Positions 1-11,893 of a DNA stretch of 64,000 bases are shown here, one piece after another. Source of the DNA: Inia geoffrensis (taxonomy: Eukaryota; Chordata; Mammalia; Artiodactyla; Iniidae); contig CM070899.1 of assembly GCA_036417435.1 (NCBI GenBank), positions 144,970,237-145,034,236 of the forward strand, read 5' to 3'. The stretch's first letter is position 1. Every line of letters begins with the position of its first letter. Under the pieces are notes generated by a model, which ran no database searches, was not told the origin of the DNA, and saw nothing but the letters and a program-made list of their open reading frames with translations. Both the position numbers and the translations under genes were made by a program.

Positions 1-119
1 CCTCAGTCCCAGCACCTTAAGCCGCTGGACCAGCCCCAACTCTCACCCACCTCCGGGTGTTTCTTTACATGAGAAAAACAAAACCGTGTTGTTTGCAGCT
101 GAAGATAATTTGTAACTGA

Positions 120-325
120 TATAGCACGTCACCTGTGTTATCTCATTTAATCCCCACCATGGCTCATTTAATAGCCACCATGGCTATTATTATTCCTATT
201 TTACAGACAAGGAGACCAAAGTACTGAGAGGTTAAGAAACTAGGGTGACACAATTTAAGTGGCAGAGCTGAGATTTAAAAATGGGGTTTCTGACTCAAGG
301 TGAGGCTCTTAACTGCTGTGATGTG
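120..325 (-). repeat. MIR
   Basis: GTTATCTCATTTAATCCCCAC, CTATTTTACAGACAAGGAGAC and AAGTGGCAGAGCTGAGATTT in antisense MIR order, with a short internal duplication of the ATGGCT(C/A)-TTTAAT block. Confidence 0.75.
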
Positions 326-559
326 CTTTCTCAACAGCTATTATTGGTGATTTTGTTGTTATTATTGCTGTTAACCATCTCAGAGGCCATTGGGAGATGC
401 ACACGGGATGACCCCATCCATCTGTTGGTGTCTCCTTTGCTCTCACACTAATACCACACTCACAGTGCTGCTGACACCAGATGTGGGGTGTTTTCCCCCA
501 CCAAGCAGATCTGTGACACCCGCTGGGTGTTCTACCATGTAACTCAATTCTTACACTAT

Positions 560-1225
560 CTTCCAGGAGGTAGTGTCAGATCCCACAGGTTAAGGGCTCA
601 GTCCCACAAGACTGCTCCCTACTTCAGATGCCAATCGTGAGTCATAGGTCCCCAGATTAGCCACAATTTCTGCCTGACTTGCCTGTAAATCGGAGTTCCC
701 ATGACCCCCTCCTTGTGTTCAATTAACTTGCTAGAATGGCTCACACAACTCAGGGAGACACTTAACATTACTAGTTTATTAAAGGATATGATAAAAGATA
801 CATGAACAGCCAGATGAAGAGATACAGAGTGTGAGGTCTGGGAGGGTCCTGAGCATAGGTGCTTCTATTCCCATGGGGATGGCACGCATCGCCCTCCTGG
901 CATGGATGTGTACACCCCCCTGGAATCTCTTCAAATCTCACACGTTCGGGATTTTCATGGGGGCATGATTGACTATGAACACCATTTCCAACTCTCCTTC
1001 CTTCTCAAGAGACTTGGGGGTGGGGCTGAAAATTCCAAGCTTCTAATCAAGGCTTCGTCTTTCCAGTGACCAGCCCCCTCCAGGGGTCATCCAGGAGCTC
1101 ACCCAGAGTCGCCTCATTTGAACAAAAGACACTTCTATCACCAGGAAATTAGAAGGGTTTTAGGAGACCTGTGCCAGGAACTGGGGGCAGAGGCCAGTAC
1201 ATATATATTTTATAATCTCACAAGG
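560..1225 (+). mobile_element. Probable ancient LTR fragment
   Basis: Reads like an old ERVL/MaLR-class LTR: AGTTTATTAAAGGATATGATAAAAG, AACAGCCAGATGAAGAGATAC, GGAAATTAGAAGGGTTTTAGG, TGTGCCAGGAACTGGGGGC and a TATATATTTTATAATCTCAC end. Family name uncertain. Confidence 0.45.
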
Positions 1226-1229
1226 GAGA

Positions 1230-2285
1230 TGATAGAATAAGGCTAAATCCCCTTTCAGGGAGGTAGGCTTCTAGCTCGGACTTCATATAAGCTTTGAAAT
1301 ACCTAACAATTCTTTGCGTGCCTCCTCTGTTCCATGTTTGTGGAGATGGTGTAGGTGGCAGGAATACAGAGAGTTGATGTGGAAGGTAATTTCTAAAACT
1401 ATAATTCTATAGTTCCACTCTAAACACATTGTGGTGTAGTTCACATATGAAACAATCTTCCAGCTTAGGATCACAGGGGGAAAAGTGCTGAGATTAGAGA
1501 ATCAGAACAGTCTGTGGAGGGGGCCAAGGGCCATTTCCACAGCTGTAACCATCCATCAGGCTCAGTGAGGAATGTGCACCCTGGGAGGGAATGATATTTA
1601 TTGTTGTTCTGTTCAACATGATGTCACTAAGGGGAATCGCTAAATCACCCAGTTCCAAGCAGAATAGAAAATCTGTCCAAGTTGTGCAAATGTTATTTAA
1701 AATCCTAGCCATCATCCATGAGAAAAGTCCCTGCAGTCACATCAAAGAATAGAATAGTTTTCAAAGATGGTATTTATTATTAAGTTGTTACTGCAAACAT
1801 TCTTCCGCACAAGTAGAGAAAACAACAACAACAACAATTTCCTGAAAATCAGCGCTGTGAAATCATATCCCCAGAGCACTTATAATTACTGTTTGCGATC
1901 CACATATCAGCATTTCAATATGCATCTTGAGAAGGGAGAACCAGCTCGCCAGCACGAGCATGTATCAACAATTAGAGGAGCTACTACCTTTGCTTAAAGT
2001 AATTAAAAAATCTAATTTAATAAAGAAAATTGCCTGATGGCTTGTACCTTTTTAAAAAGATTGAATAAAATTTTAAATTTATTAATGCATTTACATCACT
2101 TATAATACTTTAAGCATTGGTCTACTATATACAAATTAAAACTTTGCAGGTAAATAACAGGTAATTGTGTTTTCCTCACCAAAATATTTAGGTTAAATAA
2201 AAAACTAAGATTTACATTGCTTTTTTTCGCTTTCAATCATTGCCCTTCAGTGTCAAACATATGAAATTCATTTTTTAATTTTTAA
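1230..2285. other. Intergenic AT-rich sequence without a recognised element
   Basis: No supported gene or named repeat. Confidence 0.4.
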
Positions 2286-2299
2286 AAATTAAAAAAAAT

Positions 2300-2576
2300 G
2301 GGACTTCCCTGGTGGTGCAATGGTTAAGAATCCACCTGCCAATGCAGGGGACACAGGTTCGATCCCTGGTCCGGGAAGATCCCACATGCTGCGGAGCAAC
2401 TAAGCTCGTGTGCCATAACTACTGAAGCCCGCTCACCTAGAGCCCGTGCTCGGCAACAAGAGAAACCACCACAATGAGAAGCCTGCGCACCGCAATGAAG
2501 AGTAGCCCCTGCTCACCGCAACTAGAGAAACCCACGTGCAGCAACAAAGTTCAAACACAGCCAAAAATAAATAAAT
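2300..2576 (+). mobile_element. CHR-type SINE (long form)
   Basis: Full-length tRNA-Glu-derived SINE with the long tail module, starting GGGACTTCCCTGGTGG and ending in an AAATAAATAAAT tail. A likely target duplication ATTAAAAAAA flanks it (2288-2297 and 2577-2586), though this is low-complexity sequence. Confidence 0.85.
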
Positions 2577-2587
2577 ATTAAAAAAAT

Positions 2588-2810
2588 TTTTTAAAGTTTG
2601 TTTTATTGAAGGATAGTTGATTGACAATGTTGTGTTAATTCCTACTGTACAGCAAAGTGGCTCAGTTATATATAATATATATATATGTATATATATATTC
2701 TTTTCCATTAAGGTTTTGCACAGGATAGCGAATAGAGTTCTCTATGCTATACAGTAGGACCTTGTTGTTTATCCATTCTACATATAATTGAAATTCAATT
2801 TATTTCAGAT
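2588..2810 (-). mobile_element. L1 3' end fragment, 5'-truncated
   Basis: Antisense L1 3' UTR with the recurring ATTGAAGGATAGTTGATT, TACAGCAAAGTGG and CAGTAGGACCTTGTTG blocks seen in other L1 copies of this window. It contains a TA microsatellite (about 2668-2698). Confidence 0.7.
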
Positions 2811-3063
2811 TCTCCACGACCATCATCTTGATCATGAGAGATTATTTTAAAAATGCGTCCATAGTGAGTTTGCTGACACATACGTTATGAAGTTAGAGTG
2901 ATAAGTTGGGGTATCTACGCATCTGCTGCTGCTATTGCTAATTCCCTCTGGCTAATAATTTCCAGGAACAATGATTTAGAGTTGGTAGGGGGCTGAAATC
3001 CTTTCCACCAGTCATGTATATCATTCATTTTGGATTCAGATAATAATGACCATCTCTCTACTT

Positions 3064-3081
3064 TAGATATCCTACATATTT
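3064..3081 (+). repeat. Left target-site duplication of the twin-primed L1
   Basis: TAGATATCCTACATATTT; it matches the right copy at 5207-5224 except for one A/G difference. Confidence 0.85.
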
Positions 3082-3177
3082 AATTAAATTAATTAATTTA
3101 TTTACATTTTATTGGAGTATAGCTGATTTTCAATGTTGTGTTAGTTTAAGGGCTACAGCAAAGTGAATCTGTTATAC

Positions 3178-3179
<2 letters not shown>

Positions 3180-3216
<37 letters not shown>

Positions 3217-3280
3217 TATATACATATACATGTAACCTATATACATGTTATACATATACATTGTTATATGTATAACAATC
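3180..3280. repeat. TA/TATACA microsatellite inside the L1 3' UTR
   Basis: Alternating TA tract with CATA variants, directly after the L1 motif TGTTATACATA. Confidence 0.85.
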
Positions 3281-3652
3281 AGTTATACATACATCCACTC
3301 TTTTTAAAAAAATTTTTTTTCCCATATAGGGCATTACAGAGTATTGAGTAGAGTTTCCTGTGCTATACAGCAGGTTCTTATTAATTGTCTATTTTATATA
3401 TAGTAATGCATATATGTCAGTCCCAATCTCCCAATTTATCCCTCCCCCCCCACCCCCTCACTTAACCCCAGGTAACCATAAGTTTTTTTTCTACATCCAC
3501 GACTCTACTTCTGTTTTGTAAATAAGTTCATTTGTACCCTTATTTTTAGATTCCACATATAAGTGATATCATATGATATTTGTGTTTCTGTGTCTGACTT
3601 ATTTCACTCAGTATAACAATCTCTAGGTCCATCTCTGTTGCTGCAAATGGCA

Positions 3653-4390
3653 TTATATTGTTCTTTTTTTAATGGCTGAGTAATAGTTCATTGCATATAT
3701 GTACCATGTCTTCTTTATCCATTCCTCTGTTGATGGACATTTAGGTTGCTTCCATGTTCTGGTTATTGTAAATAGTGCTGAAATGAATATTGGGTGCATG
3801 TTATCTCTTTGAAATATGGTTTTTGTCGGGTATATGCCCAGGAGTGGGATTGCTGGGTCATATGATAGTTCTATTTTTAGTTTTTTAAGGAACCTCCATA
3901 CTGTTCTCCGTAGTGGTTGTACCAATTTACATTCCTACCAACAGTGTAGGAAGGTTCCCTTTCCTCTACACCCTGTCCAGGATTTATTGTCTATAGATTT
4001 TTGATGATGGCCATTCTGACCGGTGTGAGGTAACACCACATTGTAGTTTTGATTTCCATTTCACTAATGATTAGTGATGTTGAGCATCCTTTCATGTGTT
4101 TGTTGGTAATCTGTATATCTTCTTTGGAGAAATGTCTATTTAGGTCTTCTGCCCATTTTTGGATTGGGTTGTTTGTTTTTTTGATATTGAGCTGCATGAG
4201 CTGTTTGTATATTTTGGAGATTAATTCCTTGTTGGTTGCTTCATTTACAAATATTTTCTCCCATCCTAGGACTGTCTTTTTGTTTTGTTTATGGTTTCCT
4301 TTGCTGTGCAAAAGCTTTTAAGTTTAAGTGGACCCCATTTTTTGTTTTTTCTTTTCATTACTCTAGGAGGTGGATCAAAAAAGTTCTTGC
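3653..4390 (-). pseudogene. L1 ORF2 C-terminal remnant (minus-strand part)
   Basis: Minus-strand reading frames give L1 ORF2p C-terminal segments such as [41 protein letters not shown] and TWKQPKCPSTEEWI, broken by frameshifts. It belongs to the twin-primed L1 and is non-functional. Confidence 0.9.
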
Positions 4391-5206
4391 TGCTAATCAA
4401 TGAATTTGGTAAAGTTGCAGGATACAAAATCAATACACAGAAATCACTTGCATTCCTATACACTAACAATGAAAGATCAGAAAGAGAAATTAAGGAAACA
4501 ATCCCATTTACCATTGCAACAAAAAGAATAAAATACCTAGGAATAAACCTACCTAAGGAGGCAAAAGACCTGTACTCAGAAAACTATAAGATACTGATGA
4601 AAATACTACAAAGACGACACAAACAGATGGAGAGATATACCATGCTCTTGGATTGGAAGGATCAATATTGTGAAAATGACTATACTACTCAAAGCAATGA
4701 CTATACTACTCAAAGATTCAATGCAATCCTTATCAAATTATCACTGGCATTTTTTCACATAAGTAGAACAAAAAGTTTTACAATTTGTATGGAAATGCAA
4801 AAAAACATGAATAGCCAAGCAACCTCGAGAAAGGAAAACACAGTGGAGGAATCAGGCTCCCTGACTTCAAACAATACTACAAAACTACACTAATCAAAAC
4901 AGTATGATACCGCCACAAAAACAGAAATACAGATCAATGGAACAGGATAGAAAACCCAGAGATAAACCCATGCACCCATGGTCACCTAATCTATGACAAT
5001 GGAGGCAGGAATATACAATGGAGAAAAGACAGTCTCTCCAATAAGTGGTGCTGGGAAAACTGGACAGCTACATGTAAAAGAATGAAATTAGAACACTCCC
5101 TAACACCATACATAAAAATAAACTCAAAATGGATGAAAAGACCTACATGTAAGACCAGACACTATAAAACTCGTAGAGGAAAACATAGGCAGGACACCCT
5201 TTGACA
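4390..5206 (+). pseudogene. L1 ORF2 remnant (inverted segment)
   Basis: The plus strand encodes the reverse-transcriptase thumb and downstream region of ORF2p ([30 protein letters not shown]), then degrades through frameshifts to an EENIGRT-like end near 5200. In L1 order this lies directly upstream of the minus-strand part. Confidence 0.88.
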
Positions 5207-5224
5207 TAGATATCCTACATGTTT
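5207..5224 (+). repeat. Right target-site duplication of the twin-primed L1
   Basis: TAGATATCCTACATGTTT, followed by TAAA. This gives a TTTT/AA-type L1 endonuclease site as expected for a minus-orientation insertion. Confidence 0.85.
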
Positions 5225-5309
5225 TAAATGGTACAACTTTCTGTAAGAGTGGGAATGGGATACCAAGGAAATGGGTGACTTGTGTTTTATTAGGGGAATT
5301 AGTAAAACT

Positions 5310-5465
5310 ATACTCTATGCTTTGAGCACCGACTGTGTGCCAGGAACTTTGAATTTCTTATGATTATCACAACTCTATGAGGAAGGCTTATCAACTGGGG
5401 AAACTGAGAGTCAAGATGGTGAAGAAACTTGCCCAATGTCTCACTCCTAAGAGGGTCCAGAGATA
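5310..5465 (-). repeat. MIR fragment
   Basis: Antisense MIR features: TGTGCCAGGAAC, TATGAGGAAGG, GGGGAAACTGAGAG and ACTTGCCCAATG in the expected order. Confidence 0.6.
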
Positions 5466-5729
5466 TTAGTTTAAGATAGCCCTGTTTAACACAGAATGGA
5501 GCTACTGGTTAAGGTGATAGGAAATAAATAAGAGGATAAAGAGTTGAAAGGAAAAAATAAAACTGTTTACACATGATATGAACATCTACGTAGATAATCC
5601 ACAGGATCAACCATGAGAACTAATAAGAGGACTTGCCAAGATCTTGCTGGATATGAGATCACTAGCAAAACCCCCCAAAACCAATAGTATTTCTTGCGTC
5701 AGTCATATTCCATTAGAAATTTCAGTACA

Positions 5730-5855
5730 GGACTTCCCTGGTGGTCCAGGGGTTAAGACTCCGAGCTCCCAATGCAGGGGGCACAGGTTTGATCCCTGGT
5801 TGAGGAACTAAGATCCCATATGCTGCATGGCACAGCCAAAAAAAAAAAAAAAAAA
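5730..5855 (+). mobile_element. CHR-type SINE (short form)
   Basis: Short tRNA-derived SINE with a poly(A) tail. Target duplication TTCAGTACA at 5721-5729 and 5856-5864. Confidence 0.9.
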
Positions 5856-6075
5856 TTCAGTACAAATATGATACCACTGACAGTGTCAACAAATATTTAG
5901 ATATTGGCATATCTAAAAATATACCCAATCTTTCTGGAAAAAAAACCTCTGAGAATCAGAGGATCATCTATGGAGATGTAGTCCATGCTCTTGTTGGGAT
6001 AATTTAATATTGTTAAATTTCTCTTAATTAATTTGTAAACTCAATGTAACACCAGTAAAAATTCCAGTTGTATAT

Positions 6076-6279
6076 ATATATTTTTTTGCGGTACGCGGCC
6101 CTCTCTCTGTTGTGGCCTCTCCCGTTGTGGAGCACAGGCTCCGGACGCGCAGGTTCAGAGACCATGGCTCACGGGCCCAGCCGCTCCGCGGCATGTGGGA
6201 TCTTCCCGGACCTGGGCACGAACCCGTGTCCCGTGCATCGGCAGGCGGACTCTCAACCACTGCGCCATCAGGGAAGCCC
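6076..6279 (-). mobile_element. CHR-type SINE (young cetacean form)
   Basis: Antisense SINE. Target duplication CCAGTTGTATAT at 6064-6075 and 6280-6291 (12/12). Confidence 0.93.
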
Positions 6280-7726
6280 CCAGTTGTATATTTTGATAAA
6301 TTCAATAACTGTAAATATGAACGATTTAAACTGATATAAACAATCAAAATGTAAAGAAGAATACCGGTCCACAAAAAAGTAAGAAAACTCTAGAAAAGGG
6401 CAAAGAATGGGAGGGGTATGCCCACTAAGTATTAGGACAATATCAAAGCCTTAATAATAAAGGCAATATGGAATGGACTTAACGGAAAAATGGATAGACC
6501 AATAGAACAGAGAGGACAGCTCTTAGAGGTATCTAAGCACATGCGGGAACTTAATCCAAAAAAAAAAAAAAAAAAAGGATAATGGGAAAAGGATGGGCTG
6601 TTTAATAGAAGGTGTTGGGAAAACTTAAATAGAGAAAAATAAAACTGGATCCCACATAACATCACATACAAAGGTAGATCCCAGATGAATTAAATACATA
6701 ACATTTAAAGGTAAACAACAAAGTTAACAGAAGTTGATGTTGGAGAGTATCTCTGTGAGTTATGGATAGAAAAAGACCGTCTAGACAAAACTTCCCAGCA
6801 CAAGACATAGTTGATCATATCAAAATAAAGGACATCATTTTCAACTTAATAGAAAATAGGACAGAGGGAGATATTTGCAATGCTTAAGATATGACAAGGG
6901 ACTAATATCTAAAAAATTCAAGGAATTCCGAAAAAGAAGAAAAAAGATAGGCATTTCCATAGCAAAATGGGCAAAGGATCCAAAGGAGCAATTCATAGAA
7001 GTGGAAACCAAACTTTTCTGTGAAAAGACACTTCAGTCATTAGTAATCAGAGAAATGCAAACCAGAACAAGAAAGAGGTGGCAGGTGATATTTATTAGAG
7101 GCACTCTTAGACAGGTGGATTATGCCACCTGTTAGCAGGAATGTGGGGACACAGGGACTCATGCACTGCTGGTGGGAGCGTCGACCTACATAGCAGCTCT
7201 GATCGACCTGACAGTCTTAACCAAATTAAGGATGTGCATACCATATTTATATGTCAAAAACATGATCACGCAAGTCCACTAGGAGACACGGACAAAGATG
7301 CTCATTGTGGCATTGGTCGAGGTAGTGGGGAGTTGGAGGAGACTGCTGTGTCCCCATGCGGGCATGAATAATACAAAGTGGTACATACATTGTGGAGGAC
7401 TATGTAAAAACAGCCACATGGATGGGTCAACTTAGATCTGAATGAAACAAAAAAGGAATTGAACCGTGTAGCCTAAGATCTATGTATGTGAGAGTTTACA
7501 TTTTACCTAGGTTTCCCAGATTGAGCCCAAAACAAAACAACAACAAACCCAAACTGAATGTCCAGCTAAATCTGACTTTCAGGTAAACAACAAAAAATTA
7601 TACTAAAAATTATTACTTACACTAAAAGTTATGTATTGTTGATCTGAACCTCAAACTGAACTGGATGTTCTGTATTTTATCTGGCAGTACTAAATTTACA
7701 AGAAAAATACTTATAAAAAATTCATG

Positions 7727-8008
7727 GGGCTTCCCTGGTGGCACAGTGGTTGAGAATCCGCCTGCCAATGCAGGGGACATGGGTTCGAGCCCTGGTCTGG
7801 GAAGATCCCACATGTCGCGGAGCAACAAGGCCCGTGAGCCACAACTACTGAGCCTGCGCATCTGGAGCCTGTGCTCGGCAGCAAGAGAGGCCGCGACAGT
7901 GAGAGACCCGCGCACCGCGATGAAGAGTGGCCCCTGCTCACCACAACTAGAGAAAGCCCTTGCACAGAAACGAAGACCCAACACAGCCAAAAAAAAAAAA
8001 AAAAAAAA
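7727..8008 (+). mobile_element. CHR-type SINE (long form)
   Basis: Full tRNA-like head with A and B box regions, long tail module and an A18-class tail ending at 8008. No clear target duplication was found. Confidence 0.9.
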
Positions 8009-8009
8009 G

Positions 8010-9175
8010 GTTAAGATCGTAAATTAAAAAAAAAATCACATAAAAGGCATTAGAATGGTTGTTAAATCTGGCGGGTGTGTGCGCGTAAGTGTGTGTAAGT
8101 AGGGAAGGGGATAAAAAAGGGAAAGACAAAACAAGAAAGGGCTTTACACTAACCCAGGATGATCGTATGTCATATTTGAGGAGTGTGATTAATTCAACCC
8201 CTACATCTGAGGTCCAATTTAAAAAAAAGTAGCGTTAGAATCCAGTTGCCATCTCTCTAGTTACAGGTTCATATCTTTGAGGCCAGATGGAGGTGAGAAG
8301 GGCCTTGAATCAGAGAAGTAGAAAACCAACTACTCTGGAAAGGAGAAACTTACCAATTAATTTGAGACAAGGAAGGTCCTGGAAAAACAATCAATCAATC
8401 AGTTGAAGAGAATTTAGAATTTAAAAGAGCCAGGGGGACTGGCCATAGGAAATAGAACTGATTTCCCTGGAGCCCAGGAAGTGTCGTTTCCTCCAAACTC
8501 CTGTCTCTAATCTCTTGTTACCCAGAGCAGGACGTGGGAGCTTGAATTTCTGACAGCACCCCAGCTGATTGTGGTCTACAGCCAGGACAAGTGTTCCAAA
8601 CCAGGAGGGAAAAGATAATTGACAAGGGACAATAGTAACTAGAATTATTTTATCACCTCTTAATTAGGGATTCAATAAAACTAGGTATACATTGATCATG
8701 CTTATCGCTCTTATACACCTATCAAACCGAAAACAAATTTAGAAAAAAAAAGGCAAAGAGTAAATGGGCACAACACCTAGATAAACAACATTATTTTGAT
8801 GGGATTTATGATGAGGCTTTACTAAAAACAAATCACTATTGCTGGCTTAATAATGGAAAGATGTAGACTTGGGTCTTGTTCTAGAATCTGTTTCTGTATT
8901 TTCACTTTAACAGTACTAACACAAAGACTCTTTCTTCTCATAGGAATGAGGCACAAATGGTATTGATAAAATCATGACTATATTTGCTAATGCTGGACCA
9001 TCAGGCACTATATGACCAAAATTTGGCCAGTGAGTAATTCCCAAGTGTTGATTTTAATGAAGTATCACTTGGTAATCTGTAGATGGCTAATGTTCATGAA
9101 AAGATATGGTTAGCCTTATTAAAATCTACTTTAAATGGGGTTTCTCTTACTGTTTTTGGAATGGGAAAAGAAAAT
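8010..9175. other. Intergenic sequence without a recognised element
   Basis: AT-rich, with no credible ORF, RNA gene or repeat family that I can name. It may contain very old repeats. Confidence 0.4.
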
Positions 9176-9177
9176 AT

Positions 9178-9394
9178 CTTTATTTATTTATTTATTTATT
9201 TTGCGGTACGCGGGCCTCTCACTGTTGTGGCCCCTCCCGTTGCGGAGCACAGGCTCCGGACGCGCAGGCTCAGCGGCCATGGCTCACGGGCCCAGCCGCT
9301 CCGCAGCCTGTGGGATCTTCCCGGACCTGGGCACGAACCCGCGTCCCCTGCATCGGCAGGCGGACTCTCAACCAATGCGCCACCAGGGAAGCCC
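9178..9394 (-). mobile_element. CHR-type SINE (young form)
   Basis: Antisense SINE with a (TTTA)n tail. The flanks AGAAAATATCTT (left) and AGAACATATCTT (right) are a probable target duplication with one mismatch. Confidence 0.9.
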
Positions 9395-9715
9395 AGAACA
9401 TATCTTAAATGCGTATTTATTACTTATTACAAATTGTTACGTGTAGACAGGAAGCACAAACTGCACCCGTTTCTGCAGCTAATTTGACACTAATGGCTAC
9501 TTGCTGATTGCTTCAAATCTGTCTGCTTCTACCGCTTTGTGCCTTGGTCCTTCTGCTCGGACTACTTCAAAATCTGCACATGTACACTGCCTTTATGCTA
9601 CAAAATACAAGCACGAGCACTCACATCTTGCAGGTAACTTATAAAGGGGTGACTAGATAATGTACAACAGTCATCTATTAGGAAACTGCAAATGCAAACA
9701 GAAAATTGTCATGCA

Positions 9716-9772
9716 GAACTGGTGGATCCCTGAGATGTCTGTGGATCCCAGTTTGAGAAACACTGGCTAGAA
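9716..9772 (+). repeat. MER5-like hAT terminus
   Basis: Short sequence ending GTTTGAGAAACACTGG, typical of the 3' end of MER5-group hAT elements. Confidence 0.4.
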
Positions 9773-10137
9773 AATGAAACCATCTGTTTGTACCCTTAGG
9801 GAAGACACAGATAAAGTGCTCTCTTATTCATTTCTCCAAATTCCAGAGAGAATATCAAACTGAAGATTCTGAAAGGAATGGAGAGGCAGAGGCCTAGGTA
9901 AGGGCTATAGGAATGAGGGTACCAGCTTGGAATGGTTAAGAGGAGAGGCAATATTGTTCCCCCCAGGTGGGCTGAGAATTCTCCAGTTCTTACCCTGAAG
10001 ACAAAGGGGGCGGTGGGGGGGGGGGCAAAGGGAATTAAGCACTTGCTGTTGACAACAGCTAGATTAGGGGTAACTATTTAGAAAGACCCAGGGCAGCAAT
10101 TAAGAGTTAAAGAGCAGCTAATCCAGTGCCCTAAGGC

Positions 10138-10302
10138 AGAGGTTCTCAACTCGGTTTCCTATTAGCATCACCCTTTAAAGGAGTTGATGCATGGATCCAT
10201 CACTGGAGATTTGAATTAACCGGTTGGGTTGGGCTTCAGTCTTTGCAAAAGATCTCTGGGGGATTCTCATGTATAGCCAAGGTGGCCGACCAGTGTTTGA
10301 AG
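10138..10302 (+). repeat. MER5-like hAT MITE
   Basis: Starts CAGAGGTTCTCAACTC and ends near GACCAGTGTTTGAAGG, with a middle resembling the MER5A layout. Diverged. Confidence 0.55.
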
Positions 10303-10424
10303 GGAAGCTTTCTCTATGGTATAATTACATTTAAGGCCACCTGTATTCATTTCTTTAATAGGGGCAAGGGAACAAACCCTTATGGAGTGCACTGTGCTCA
10401 CTATTTAAACAATAATAATAAATA

Positions 10425-10690
10425 GTAATAGCAGCTACTATTTATTGAAAGCTTGTTATATGCCAAGTGTTATGTTAACCACTTGATATCCATTTAACCT
10501 TCACAACATCTCTGTGAAATGGATGTTATTATCTCCATTTTACAAATGCAGGCCCAGCGAGACCAAGGAATTTGCCTTAAATCACTCAAGGACAAGTACA
10601 TAAATACGTAAGTGAAAGTAATCACGTGCCCAAGGTCATGCAGGAAGGGGGACAGGATCTGAACCATGGCCTTTAGCTCTACCGCTATCA
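10425..10690 (-). repeat. MIR
   Basis: Antisense MIR: ATTTATTGAAAGCTTG, ATGCCAAGTGTTATG, CCATTTTACAAATGCAGG and CCAAGGTCATGCAGG in order. Confidence 0.7.
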
Positions 10691-10714
10691 CAATTAATTG
10701 CTATCTAAATGAAT

Positions 10715-10860
10715 GCATTTAACAAGCATTTATTGACTGTGGACGATATATGTGCCTGACCCTAGGATAGATATTGGGGATGTGAAGATGGGCAAGGCAA
10801 AATTTCTGCTCTCCAATCTTATCAGAAAGACAGCTAATTCCAAAACAATGTGATCAATGC
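10715..10860 (-). repeat. L2-like 3' end fragment
   Basis: Antisense L2 tail pattern: AACAAGCATTTATTGACTG, a stretch resembling the usual GTGCCAGGCACTG block, then a GGGGATGTGAAGATGGGCAA segment. Confidence 0.5.
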
Positions 10861-10863
10861 TAT

Positions 10864-10974
10864 CAGGGTGACCGAATGCCCCTGTTTGCCCAGGATTCTT
10901 TGGTTTTAGCACTAAAATCCTGAATTCTGGGCAACTCTTCAGTCCTGGGCAAACTGGGACAGTTGGCCACCCTG
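10864..10974. mobile_element. Palindromic MITE-like element, copy A
   Basis: 111-bp element whose first and last 32 bp are inverted repeats (27/32 paired): CAGGGTGACCGAATG at the left, CAGTTGGCCACCCTG at the right. It shares termini and the GTTTTAGCACTAAAA core with copies at 15004 and 16504. Family name not recalled with certainty. Confidence 0.7.
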
Positions 10975-10989
10975 ACTGTCACGGAGCAC

Positions 10990-11430
10990 CGTACGTGGGC
11001 TGGGGCTTGCATGGGATGGTGGGGGGCATCGTGGAGAAGAGATCAGGAAAAGCTTCCCAAAGGAGCTTATATCTTTCTATAGAATGACTTGGAGTTCTTT
11101 TAGGTCAACAATGGAGGGGAGGGGTATAGGCAAGAGTGTTCTTGGTGGAAGAACCAGGAAATAGCTCGGGCTAAGTCTTGCAGGGGAGGAGAGCAAGCAG
11201 TTTCATAGAGTTAAAGAGTTTGGGGTGCATGGGGGTGGGGGGTTGATGAAGCTAGGGATGGAGAAGCTGGGGCCACACTAAGGAAGTGGGACTCTAGTGG
11301 GCAAGGAGCTCACCTTAAGGGTTTACAGCAAGGGAGAATTACGCTCGATTTTGCATTTGAAGAGATGAGGCTGGTTATGAGAGTAGGGTGGGAGCTACAG
11401 TTGCAAGACTATTATAACACGGGAGAGACT
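10990..11430 (-). repeat. Diffuse ancient repeat, L2-class in style
   Basis: Purine-rich text resembling degraded L2/CR1-type sequence (CAGCAAGGGAGAATTA, TTTGCATTTGAAGAGATGAG). Weak call. Confidence 0.3.
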
Positions 11431-11439
11431 AGAGGACAG

Positions 11440-11690
11440 GAAAGGATGATGACAACAGCAACAATATCTAATGCCTATTGATGACTTGATATGTCCCAGG
11501 CACCGTGCTGAGCCCTTCACACGCATTATCTCGTTTAATCCTAACATCGAACTCTTTAGTCAGCTGCTACTTTTATGCCTCTGTAACAGACGAGGCGATT
11601 CAGACTTAGCTGAAATTTAGTTAAAAAAGTCGCACAGGGTAAATGGCAGAGCCAAGATGCAAACTCTTGCTTTCTGACTTTACATACACT
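11440..11690 (-). repeat. MIR
   Basis: Antisense MIR: CCAGGCACCGTGCTGAGC, CATTATCTCGTTTAATCC, ACAGACGAGGCGATTCAG and GGCAGAGCCAAGATGC in order. Confidence 0.65.
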
Positions 11691-11724
11691 TAACCACACA
11701 TTACCTGATGGAAACTAAGGTGGT

Positions 11725-11847
11725 GTGTATTTGTTCGTTCCCTGGAGCAACATTTATGGAGCACTATGTGCCAGGCACATTTCTGGCTGATGAGGATAGA
11801 GCAGTGGACAAAACCTACACAGTTCCTGACTTGACGGCTGTTACATT

Positions 11848-11893
<46 letters not shown>

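Larger units (their letters stand above)
3082..5206. mobile_element. L1 with 5' inversion (twin-primed insertion)
   Basis: The left part (3082 to about 4390) is L1 3' UTR and ORF2 C-terminus read on the minus strand. The right part (about 4390-5206) is the preceding stretch of ORF2 read on the plus strand. Both parts together form one 3' L1 segment with its 5' portion inverted. The whole is bounded by matching repeats at 3064-3081 and 5207-5224, the target-site duplication. This is the signature of twin priming. Confidence 0.9.
5530..7500 (+). mobile_element. Old L1M ORF2/3' end, with two nested SINEs
   Basis: Degraded L1 ORF2 C-terminus in plus orientation, with ORF2-like phrases such as WAKDPKEQF, LVIREMQTRT and HALLVGAST-like sequence near 7160. 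It has many indels and is interrupted by SINEs at 5730-5855 and 6076-6279. Much older than the L1 to its left. Confidence 0.7.

Noticed and set aside
4285..4893. 202-codon plus-strand ORF
   Set aside because: It crosses the L1 inversion junction. The start is antisense L1 and the rest is L1 ORF2, so it is not a gene.
7740..7810. tRNA-like head with A and B boxes
   Set aside because: It belongs to the CHR SINE, which derives from tRNA-Glu. No free tRNA gene structure is present.
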